A stretch of DNA of 5,059 nucleotides from Cyanobacteria bacterium UBA11372 (GCA_003486675.1 DNGG01000203.1:1-5059), one strand, 5' to 3'. Shown: positions 1-4,525, numbered from the stretch's first letter. Program-made: numbers and translations. The notes: generated from the sequence alone by a model not told the origin.

Positions 1-28
1 CGTTTGGGGTGCGTGCGATCGCGCTGCA

Positions 29-538
29 TTAGGAATCCTCTGAATCCAAGTCCTCTGTTCCTTGGTTTTCTGAAGCTGAGGGAAACGATAATCGGATGTT
101 AATGTCAATTGTGAGTGTATTTTGATTGTCAAACCCCATATCAACTATCTTTACTAATGCATCTATCGGTAAAGAATTAGCTAATTTAGATTCAACAGAC
201 GGCTTATTCTTAGTTTTATATCCTGCTTCATCTAGCCAGTTATTAATATTCCTCCAGTTTCCTACTTTTTCATTAGGCACATCCGCCATGTTTTTAAAGT
301 ACTGATATAAAGTTTTGCACACATAAACCTCAACCCCCTTGGGACTCTGAATCAGTTTACGAGCCATTTCAGCCGGACTGTAACCGCACAGCAACCCGCG
401 TAGATAAAGCTTTTCCCGCTCCGTCAGCCCCTTTCTAGCGCGAGGAGACACTTGCCGCTTAGCTTCAGCCAGATCTGCGTACAGCCTTTCCAAGTCCCAG
501 TTATGTGCAGCCTCTGCAAACATCTCGTCGTTAGCCAT
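29..538 (-). CDS. LuxR-like helix-turn-helix protein, cyanobacterial family
   Basis: This 169-residue protein is probably a cytoplasmic DNA-binding or adaptor protein. Residues 38-82 form a LuxR/sigma-4-like helix-turn-helix (LTEREKLYLRGLLCGYSPAEMA, then a second helix starting around GVEVYVCKTLYQYF). It is followed at 89-107 by NEKVGNWRNINNWLDEAGYK, a block I know from many cyanobacterial proteins in which this HTH sits at the N-terminus in front of other signalling or effector domains. Here nothing large follows: residues 119-150 look like a short strand-rich segment, and the last 15 residues are acidic. It may be a stand-alone or shortened member. The N-terminal 30 residues are predicted helical. 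The start at 538 lies about 45 bp below a TATAAT box but has no clear Shine-Dalgarno. It points away from the AAA+ operon, so the two are divergent. The HTH call is firm from memory of the family; the target and role are unknown. Confidence 0.8.
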   Translation of the reverse strand: MANDEMFAEAAHNWDLERLYADLAEAKRQVSPRARKGLTEREKLYLRGLLCGYSPAEMARKLIQSPKGVEVYVCKTLYQYFKNMADVPNEKVGNWRNINNWLDEAGYKTKNKPSVESKLANSLPIDALVKIVDMGFDNQNTLTIDINIRLSFPSASENQGTEDLDSEDS

Positions 539-581
539 TGCAGGATGTCTGGATAAATTGATAACGTAATCCTAACCAAAA

Positions 582-587
582 ATTATA
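582..587 (-). promoter_or_regulatory. Candidate -10 box for the HTH gene
   Basis: Read on the minus strand this is a perfect TATAAT. It lies 44 bp upstream of the HTH gene start, which would give a 5' leader of about 36 nt. No convincing TTGACA-like -35 lies 16-18 bp upstream. That space is occupied by the imperfect direct repeats at 601-640, so the promoter could depend on an activator. The call rests on sequence alone. Confidence 0.4.
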
Positions 588-600
588 GCTTTAGTTAGGT

Positions 601-640
601 GCATGATAGTTGTAGCTAATTTAGCATGGTAGTAGCTAAC
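601..640. repeat. Pair of imperfect direct repeats, possible operator
   Basis: GCATGATAGTTGTAGCTAAT (601-620) and GCATGGTAGTAGCTAAC (624-640) are two near-identical units whose starts are 23 bp apart, about two helical turns. They lie directly upstream of the TATAAT box of the minus-strand HTH gene, at roughly -26 to -65 from the expected transcription start. That is a typical place for regulator binding. Binding by the HTH protein itself would be autoregulation, but this is inference. Confidence 0.4.
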
Positions 641-653
641 ACAGTTGAGCTTG

Positions 654-684
654 CTGAGAAGTAAGGCTAATGGGTGCTTCTCAG
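654..684. repeat. Hairpin-forming inverted repeat
   Basis: CTGAGAAG (654-661) and CTTCTCAG (677-684) are perfect 8-bp inverted arms around a 15-nt loop. No T-run follows on either strand, so it is not a standard rho-independent terminator. It overlaps the end of the minus-strand coding relic. Confidence 0.4.
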
Positions 685-939
685 GGTGTAATCAGAGTCA
701 CGGGCATCAAACCAACGTAAATATTTGCAATAATCTCCGACTTTTCGCATCAAAGTTGGGGCTTAAGCTAGATCGCAGGTAGAAATTCGCGAGACGTTCC
801 TCAGTAGCACGAACGAACGGGTGCAGAACGTCACTATCTAATCCCACGAGCGAGCAACACCCGCTTTTTTCGCCTGGGTTTCGATTGTGGCTTTGGCAAT
901 TTTAGTAACTTGATTCAGCGTTGTAAGTAAAGAAAGCAT
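667..939 (-). pseudogene. Probable decayed coding relic (two frame changes), family unknown
   Basis: Three protein-like stretches lie head to tail on the minus strand, but not in one frame. From 939 to 838 an ATG-started frame gives 33 residues (start MLSLLTTLNQVTKIAKATIE) and ends at TAG. At 841 another frame opens, giving LDSDVLHPFVRATEERLANF and more until a TGA at 707-709. From 750 the first frame is open again from an ATG, giving RKVGDYCKYLRWFDARDSDY and ending at TAG 667-669. The segments read like real protein rather than random translation (charged/aromatic patterning, few low-complexity runs). Two compensating frame changes near 839 and 750 would join them into roughly 90 residues. 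I do not recognise the family. Alternatives are three chance small ORFs, or an unannotated non-coding element. A 7-bp inverted repeat (GACGTTC 793-799 / GAACGTC 826-832) lies within it. Confidence 0.3.
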
Positions 940-944
940 AAGCC

Positions 945-1850
945 ATGAAATATGAAATAGTGAATGACAAAAAAGAACTCAATTCAAAAGATGAGGCAAA
1001 TAGTCTTATTGAAGCTCCTCGGTGGACGTTAGCTGAGATAGCTTTATCAGAAAGTACTCGCGAGCAAATTAAAGAAATGATTGCTTATGTAAAAAATCGC
1101 GAAAAATTATTGTATGAATGGCAGTTTAATCGGTTTCTAAAGACAGGCAATGGTCTAAGTATTAATTTCTTTGGCCCACCTGGCACAGGTAAAAGTATTA
1201 CAGCAGAAGCGATTGCTGCCCAACTAAAAACTAATATAATTAAAATAAACTACGGCGAGTTAGAGTCTGAATTAGTAGGGGGAACCTCAAAAAATTTATC
1301 AGCTGTGTTCAAACAAGCTGAGGAAACCAAAAGCGTACTGTTCTTTGATGAAGCTGATGCTGTGTTAAGTAAAAGAATTTCTAACTTGTCGCAAGCAGCA
1401 GATCATGGTGTCAACTCTGCGAAAAGTACGCTATTGACCCTGATGGATAAGTTCAATGGCGTCATAATTTTTGCAACAAATTTGTTTGAAAACTATGATG
1501 ATGCTTTTTTAAGAAGAATTATATTTAACATAGAATTTCCCATTCCTGACAAAGCGATGAGAACTCAATTATGGGAGTTCCATCTATCTAAAAATATTCC
1601 AAGAGAGATTGGTTACGAGAAAGCGGCTGATATCAGCGATGGTTTGTGTGGGGGTGATATTAGAAATATCACGATTAAATTAGGTTTAACGTTGTTAGTC
1701 GGAAAAGCAAAGCAAATTGATGAACCTCTAATGAAGGAAGAAATAGAAAAATATAAAGCAGTTAAACAACGCCACAAAAAGTTTAACTTAAAAGAAGCTT
1801 CTGTAACAGAAGAAACACCCAGTTCAAATTCACAAGATGCGGAGATCTAA
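945..1850 (+). CDS. Single-domain AAA+ ATPase (classical AAA, Pfam AAA type)
   Basis: This 301-residue cytoplasmic ATPase probably remodels or unfolds a protein partner as a ring-shaped oligomer. Visible motifs are Walker A GPPGTGKS at 77-84, Walker B VLFFDEAD at 131-138 (D135, E136), sensor-1 N179 in FATN, arginine-finger candidates R190/R191 in FLRRI, and sensor-2 GGDIRN at 236-241. All catalytic residues are present. Residues 23-70 form a short helical N-terminal linker with no separate substrate domain. The charged tail after 270 is likely disordered. In the pore-1 region (ELVGG, 109-113) the usual aromatic residue is Leu110. An in-frame TAA at 939-941 fixes the start at 945; the next in-frame Met is residue 45, which would remove the linker. 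The Shine-Dalgarno is weak. It is the first gene of a tight operon: the next gene begins 3 bp after the stop. The ATPase call is firm; the biological role is unknown. Confidence 0.93.
   Translation: MKYEIVNDKKELNSKDEANSLIEAPRWTLAEIALSESTREQIKEMIAYVKNREKLLYEWQFNRFLKTGNGLSINFFGPPGTGKSITAEAIAAQLKTNIIKINYGELESELVGGTSKNLSAVFKQAEETKSVLFFDEADAVLSKRISNLSQAADHGVNSAKSTLLTLMDKFNGVIIFATNLFENYDDAFLRRIIFNIEFPIPDKAMRTQLWEFHLSKNIPREIGYEKAADISDGLCGGDIRNITIKLGLTLLVGKAKQIDEPLMKEEIEKYKAVKQRHKKFNLKEASVTEETPSSNSQDAEI
1841..1844 (+). promoter_or_regulatory. Ribosome binding site of the small membrane-protein gene, inside the end of the AAA+ gene
   Basis: GGAG lies 9 nt before the ATG at 1854 and inside the last codons of the AAA+ gene, whose stop is at 1848-1850. 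This arrangement favours coupled translation of the two proteins in a fixed ratio. Confidence 0.55.
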
Positions 1851-1853
1851 ATT

Positions 1854-2195
1854 ATGCCTATTGACCCAGTTACTTGGATAATACTTGCTGCGGTTGCTGG
1901 CTGTGCTGTTGGCTACTTTTGGGATGAAATAAAAGTATGGGCTACCCGTGTAATCGGCTACATACTAGATGCGATAATTTTTGCAATTGAAGTTACTTCA
2001 GATGCGATAGTTTACCTGGTTAAAGAAGGAAGGCGTTTTTACAAGAGAGTTGAGGTTTTTGTCAGAAACACTGTCAGCGGTAGTTACAGAAAGGAATACA
2101 GGCAGCAAGAGGTATCTGGGTATGATATTCCTGACGACATCAAAGAGCAACTTGAAGTCAAATCGCGAGTGAAGGTTCTGCAAAGAGCAACTTAG
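1854..2195 (+). CDS. Small membrane-anchored protein, unknown family, partner of the AAA+ ATPase
   Basis: I do not recognise a named family for this 113-residue protein. Residues 6-23 (VTWIILAAVAGCAVGYFW) form one strong hydrophobic helix near the N-terminus, probably a membrane anchor. Residues 26-57 form a long second helix with hydrophobic and charged positions alternating (including AIIFAIEVTSDAIVYLV), either a second membrane helix or an amphipathic surface helix. A basic stretch (EGRRFYKRVEVFVR) then leads to a soluble C-terminal part, probably strand-rich and cytoplasmic by the positive-inside rule. The segment IPDDIKEQLEVKSR at 92-105 matches a segment at the end of the next gene's product (IPADIVAELKKKGR, 7 of 14 identical). 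The 3-bp gap to the AAA+ gene and the RBS inside that gene argue for co-translation and a physical or functional link. An attractive reading is that it anchors the ATPase or its substrate at the membrane, but this is inference. Confidence 0.82.
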   Translation: MPIDPVTWIILAAVAGCAVGYFWDEIKVWATRVIGYILDAIIFAIEVTSDAIVYLVKEGRRFYKRVEVFVRNTVSGSYRKEYRQQEVSGYDIPDDIKEQLEVKSRVKVLQRAT

Positions 2196-2216
2196 GAATA
2201 ATCTAAGAAGGCAAGT

Positions 2217-2241
2217 TAACGAAGGCCAATTGACTTCGTTA
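2217..2241 (+). repeat. Intra-operon hairpin
   Basis: TAACGAAG (2217-2224) and CTTCGTTA (2234-2241) form a perfect 8-bp stem with a 9-nt loop, between the membrane-protein stop and the ribosome binding site of the third gene. No T-tract follows, so it is more likely an mRNA processing or stability element, or a weak attenuator, than a terminator. It could set a separate expression level for the third gene. Confidence 0.45.
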
Positions 2242-2264
2242 TAAATGAATCAATTGTATTTGTT

Positions 2265-2270
2265 GGGAGG
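2265..2270 (+). promoter_or_regulatory. Strong Shine-Dalgarno of the third cassette gene
   Basis: GGGAGG lies 6 nt before the ATG at 2277. It is by far the best ribosome binding site in the window and fixes that start codon. It suggests the third protein is made in larger amount than the ATPase, whose own site is weak. Confidence 0.6.
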
Positions 2271-2276
2271 AATTGT

Positions 2277-2678
2277 ATGTCGAAACAGGAAAAGATGACT
2301 GAGAAGTGGGGTAAATTAATCGGCATTATAAACGATGTGCCGAAGAAACTTGCTAAGGCAGTTGAAGAAGAAATAAGTACATTCGACAGTTTGAACTGTC
2401 TCCAGCAAGGTACTTTAAATTTCGCTTTGATTGAGGATGATATTAAGCATATCCACGAACAACTTGAAGTAGATGGTGCTGTTGTTCTTGGAAGTCATCT
2501 TATTCTTGATGATGAAAAGAACTTGATGGAAATCAAAACCTACACAAGAAGCGGGGGAAAAAACTATGTAAGTACTGTTAGCTCAGAATTCAAACGGGCT
2601 AAAAATATTCCTGCTGATATTGTGGCAGAACTTAAAAAGAAAGGCCGCATTGAATTACATTTGAAGTTGGATGATTAG
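2277..2678 (+). CDS. Small soluble protein of the AAA+ cassette, unknown family
   Basis: This 133-residue protein has no signal peptide or membrane segment, and I do not recognise its family. Residues 1-35 are helical and basic-then-acidic (EKWGKLIGIINDVPKKLAKAVEEEI). Residues 36-75 are mixed, with IEDDIKHIHEQLEVDGAVVLG. From about 83 onward it is probably strand-rich (MEIKTYTRSGGKNYVSTVSSEF) and ends in IPADIVAELKKKGRIELHLKL. That last part matches the C-terminal part of the preceding membrane protein at I-P-x-D-I-x3-L-x2-K-x-R, and the strands before it look alike too. The two proteins therefore probably share a small C-terminal domain: one copy membrane-bound, one soluble. It lies 81 bp after the previous gene, on the same strand, behind a hairpin and a strong ribosome binding site. 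A role as substrate, adaptor or regulator of the AAA+ ATPase is inferred. Confidence 0.8.
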   Translation: MSKQEKMTEKWGKLIGIINDVPKKLAKAVEEEISTFDSLNCLQQGTLNFALIEDDIKHIHEQLEVDGAVVLGSHLILDDEKNLMEIKTYTRSGGKNYVSTVSSEFKRAKNIPADIVAELKKKGRIELHLKLDD

Positions 2679-2687
2679 GAGTAAGAA

Positions 2688-2714
2688 CGATCGCGCCCGC
2701 TCACAACGCGATCG
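2688..2714. terminator. Possible hairpin after the AAA+ cassette
   Basis: CGATCGCG (2688-2695) and CGCGATCG (2707-2714) can pair over 8 bp with an 11-nt loop, just 10 bp after the third gene's stop. The arms overlap a HIP1 octamer and a near-HIP1 site, and adjacent HIP1 sites always produce such stems, so this may be incidental. No T-run follows. A role as an operon end signal is only a possibility. Confidence 0.25.
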
Positions 2715-2760
2715 CTCCTATTACCCCCTCATTTCAAGCGATCGCGCCCTCACTCTCGCT

Positions 2761-2798
2761 ACAGGTGCGATCGCTCTCTTATCCACCAATCCCAAAAG
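2761..2798. repeat. Dispersed repeat, copy 1 (lacks the central hairpin)
   Basis: This copy reads ACAGGTGCGATCGC followed directly by TCTCTTATCCACCAATCCCAAAAG. It matches copy 2 at 2819-2880 except that the 24 nt at 2833-2856 are absent. The missing piece is bounded by GATCGC and ATCGC, so slippage or recombination between these could explain the difference. Confidence 0.6.
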
Positions 2799-2802
2799 AC
2801 TT

Positions 2803-2887
2803 CGCATATCATCTCCCCACAGATGCGATCGCGACAGCGATGGGTAGCATTATCGCTCTCAATTCCACCAATCCCAAAAGCGATCGC
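2803..2887. repeat. Dispersed repeat, copy 2
   Basis: This copy runs from CGCATATCATCTCCCCAC through ACAGATGCGATCGC and a small hairpin (AGCGAT 2836-2841 / ATCGCT 2852-2857) to CAATTCCACCAATCCCAAAAG and a HIP1 site. The same order occurs in copy 3 at 3423-3506. It lies just upstream of hicBA. Confidence 0.7.
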
Positions 2888-2927
2888 TTGTAACCCTAGC
2901 ACACATGCGATCGCGCACCGAAATTGC

Positions 2928-2936
2928 TGCTAGAAT
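2928..2936 (+). promoter_or_regulatory. Candidate extended -10 promoter of hicBA
   Basis: TGC followed by TAGAAT is an extended -10 (5 of 6 matches to TATAAT). No good -35 is visible, as is common for extended -10 promoters. Transcription would start near 2943, about 22 nt before the ATG at 2965. That supports the shorter hicB start over the ATG at 2905. Confidence 0.4.
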
Positions 2937-2964
2937 ATTTTTAACAACGAGAGCAAGCTTGTGT

Positions 2965-3168
2965 ATGAAAATCAGAGCGATCGTTCATCCAGCAGAAGAA
3001 GGTGGCTATTGGGCAGAGGTTCCCGCGCTTCCTGGCTGCATTACTGAAGGTGAAACAATGGAGGAGGTGATGGCTAATTTAAAAGATGCTATTCAAGGTT
3101 GGCTTGATGTTGCTAATAGTCGCGATGCAATTGAATCAACAGCTCAAGTAATTGAAATTGCTGTATGA
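2965..3168 (+). CDS. hicB: HicB-family antitoxin (short form)
   Basis: HicB antitoxins bind and block the HicA mRNA interferase and usually also repress their own operon. The 67-residue product starts MKIRAIVHPAEEGGYWAEVPALPGCITEG, the signature partial RNase-H-like HicB fold (strand, EGGYWAEVPALPGC turn, strand, then the helix TMEEVMANLKDAIQGWLD). An in-frame ATG at 2905 would add 20 residues. I reject it because that segment has no HicB similarity, it coincides with a HIP1 repeat, and the likely promoter lies at 2928-2936, downstream of it. There is no separate C-terminal DNA-binding domain, as in other short HicB proteins, so autorepression may need another factor. The stop overlaps the hicA start by 4 bp (ATGA at 3165). 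The antitoxin-first order is common in cyanobacteria and other non-enteric genomes. Confidence 0.92.
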   Translation: MKIRAIVHPAEEGGYWAEVPALPGCITEGETMEEVMANLKDAIQGWLDVANSRDAIESTAQVIEIAV

Positions 3169-3374
3169 AATCTATTTCTGGCAAGCAACTGTGCAAGATT
3201 GTGGAGCAGAAAGGTTGGATTTTGAGAAGAATTACTGGCAGTCATCATATCTATGAAAACTCTGAATTAGAACAAATACTGTCAATTCCTGTTCACCGCA
3301 ATCAAGATTTGAAAGTTGGAACCTTAAGAGCATTGATGAAAATAGCCCAACTATCTGAGGAAGATTTACTCTGA
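3165..3374 (+). CDS. hicA: HicA-family toxin (mRNA interferase)
   Basis: HicA toxins are small ribosome-independent RNases with a double-stranded-RNA-binding-like fold that cleave mRNA when HicB is lost. The 69-residue protein is full length for the family. Visible family features are SGKQLCKIVEQKGWILRRITGSHH at the N-terminus, the GSHH motif with the catalytic histidine (H27, H28 beside it), and the closing block IPVHRNQDLKVGTLRALMKIAQLSEEDLL. All key residues are present, so the toxin should be active. It overlaps hicB by 4 bp, giving translational coupling. The pair lies between copies 2 and 3 of a dispersed repeat and faces an unrelated Uma2/HTH operon, so it looks like a small self-contained addiction module. 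Confidence 0.94.
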   Translation: MKSISGKQLCKIVEQKGWILRRITGSHHIYENSELEQILSIPVHRNQDLKVGTLRALMKIAQLSEEDLL

Positions 3375-3422
3375 TTCGTCGATCGGTAAGTCGTCTGCTA
3401 TAAGCTCAATCGCAAGAGCGAT

Positions 3423-3506
3423 CGCATACAATCTCCCCACAAATGCGTTAGCGAAGCGGCGCGCTAGCGCTTCGCTCTCAATTCCACCAATTGTACAAGC
3501 GATCGC
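3423..3506. repeat. Dispersed repeat, copy 3, with GC-rich hairpin between convergent genes
   Basis: This copy runs from CGCATACAATCTCCCCAC through ACAAATGCG to CTCAATTCCACCAATTGTACAA and a HIP1 site, matching copy 2 in order and spacing. Its centre carries a different, longer hairpin: AGCGAAGCG (3450-3458) pairs with CGCTTCGCT (3468-3476) over 9 bp with a 9-nt loop. It lies between the end of hicA (plus) and the end of the minus-strand HTH gene, so the hairpin could stop or stabilise transcripts from both sides, though no T-run is present. Confidence 0.65.
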
Positions 3507-3518
3507 ATTCCCACCCCA

Positions 3519-3881
3519 TTAAACAAACAGACTCGCATCAACCCCAAAAAAATCTGCCAATGCGATCGCTTCCTGCTGACTAATCTTCCGTTTCCCTTCA
3601 ACGATCTCAGCCACAAGATCGCGAGAACCCAAAATTTCCTCTAAATCCTTCGATTCAACGCTCTGCTGTTCCATCAAAAACGATAGCATTGAATGGGGAT
3701 TTGAAGCGTTACCTGGTTGATAGAACTCTTGCTCAAACTTTTCAATTAAAATGACGAGTAATTCATAAAGCTCATTTTCCTCTGGCGTTCGGTTAGAAAG
3801 GTGCATCAACTGCTCAACAATCGCCAAAGCCTTTTCATTCTCCGCTTCAGTTCTAATCTCTCCCATATCAAATTTATTCAT
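3519..3881 (-). CDS. HigA-like (COG5499-type) helix-turn-helix protein, candidate antitoxin
   Basis: This 120-residue protein resembles the HTH transcription regulators that usually act as HigA-type antitoxins. Residues 14-55 form a helical N-terminal part (ALAIVEQLMHLSNRTPEENELYELLVILIEKFEQEFY). Residues 63-117 form an XRE/lambda-repressor-like HTH with HSMLSFLMEQQSVESKDLEEIL, then GSRDLVAEIVEGKRKISQQEAIALADFFGV. Its usual partner is a HigB RNase encoded just upstream, and none is present. Instead its start overlaps the stop of a Uma2-family nuclease gene by 4 bp (3878-3881), so the two are co-translated. It could be a repressor or antidote for that nuclease, or a leftover half of a lost higBA pair. 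The first option is inference from gene order only. Confidence 0.85.
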   Translation of the reverse strand: MNKFDMGEIRTEAENEKALAIVEQLMHLSNRTPEENELYELLVILIEKFEQEFYQPGNASNPHSMLSFLMEQQSVESKDLEEILGSRDLVAEIVEGKRKISQQEAIALADFFGVDASLFV

Positions 3882-4525
3882 AGCGATCGCAGCACTTGTT
3901 CAAACTCGCGCAACGCGACACTAGAACCGATTTGCCAACCCTTGTCGCAATATTGAGGAATTAAAGTTTTCAGATCGTAGCCAGGAAACCAGCGACTGGT
4001 TTGAGACTCTCGATACTGCTGTGAATCAAACTGATAGATCGATAATTGGCTTTGACGGTAAATCCAGAGTTCCAAAGGCGAAATTGCTTGATAATCTTCT
4101 GGTTTAGTAGCGCAAGTTAGGTCAACTTCAATAACTAAATCTGGGGGAGTATCTGTTTCTAAATCAATGCGTTCTTTTCCTAAAATACTGCCGCGATTGT
4201 CAATATAAAAACAGTAATCTGGTTCAATTCCCTGTTGGTTAATTCGTTTCAGCGTAATTGGGGTAAATGCGTCCCAATCTTTCCCTTCATGTCGCAGCAA
4301 AGCTTTGACAAAATCTGCTAGCGAATCTGCATCCTTACCATGTCTGGGCAAGGGGGACATAATTCTAATTTCTTGGGTTTTACCGTCGTAGCGAATTCTC
4401 AATCCAGCTTTATCCTCTCGACGGGCTAGCAATGCCTCATAATCTTCCCAAGTCCTAAATCGTAGAATCAGTTCGTCCCCCGCCGCGAGGGAAATTGTAT
4501 CTTCAGTAATTGTGGGTAATGTCAT
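3878..4525 (-). CDS. Uma2-family PD-(D/E)XK endonuclease-like protein (DUF820)
   Basis: Uma2 proteins are a family greatly expanded in cyanobacteria. They have a restriction-endonuclease-like fold, and their natural substrates are mostly unknown. At 215 residues this is a full-length member. Visible features are the N-terminal LRFRTWEDYEALL (21-33), DGKTQEIRIMSPLPRHG (47-63), the helix SLADFVKALL, then the nuclease core with D103 in IEPDYCFYI and E133/D135 in PPDLVIEVDLT (127-137), followed by PLELWIYRQSQLSIYQ. The acidic metal-binding residues are intact, so it may be active. It is the first gene of a two-gene operon and overlaps the HTH gene downstream by 4 bp. The nearest promoter candidate is the minus-strand extended -10 at 4764-4772, which would leave a leader of over 200 nt containing the heptamer hairpin. 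The start at 4525 is the best available, as homology begins soon after it. Confidence 0.92.
   Translation of the reverse strand: MTLPTITEDTISLAAGDELILRFRTWEDYEALLARREDKAGLRIRYDGKTQEIRIMSPLPRHGKDADSLADFVKALLRHEGKDWDAFTPITLKRINQQGIEPDYCFYIDNRGSILGKERIDLETDTPPDLVIEVDLTCATKPEDYQAISPLELWIYRQSQLSIYQFDSQQYRESQTSRWFPGYDLKTLIPQYCDKGWQIGSSVALREFEQVLRSL

Larger units (their letters stand above)
2708..2914. repeat. HIP1-dense intergenic block (6 perfect GCGATCGC sites)
   Basis: Perfect HIP1 octamers start at 2708, 2738, 2767, 2825, 2880 and 2907, plus a 7/8 match at 2687. HIP1 is the highly iterated palindrome of many cyanobacterial genomes, and six in about 210 bp is very dense. The other sites in the window start at 15, 3418, 3499, 3562, 3883, 4721 and 4940. 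No gene is seen here; an ATG at 2905 that overlaps the last site is not a believable start (see hicB). Confidence 0.85.

Noticed and set aside
654..684. Rho-independent terminator
   Set aside because: The stem is perfect, but neither side is followed by a T-run and no intact gene ends there.
541..944. Insertion sequence or transposon end in the gap
   Set aside because: No terminal inverted repeats, target-site duplication or recognisable transposase fragment could be found. The protein-like pieces do not match a transposase family I know.
1998..2183. 61-codon open frame on the minus strand
   Set aside because: It lies wholly inside the membrane-protein gene on the opposite strand, has no family resemblance or ribosome binding site, and is best explained as a shadow of that gene.
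2708..2914. CRISPR-like array, from the regular recurrence of GCGATCGC
   Set aside because: Spacing is irregular (22-58 bp), the repeated unit is only the 8-bp HIP1 palindrome, and the larger repeats are imperfect and dispersed. No cas genes are present.
2905..2964. 20-residue N-terminal extension of HicB from the ATG at 2905
   Set aside because: The extra residues do not resemble HicB, the ATG overlaps a HIP1 repeat, and an extended -10 at 2928-2936 lies inside the extension. The start at 2965 gives a normal short HicB.
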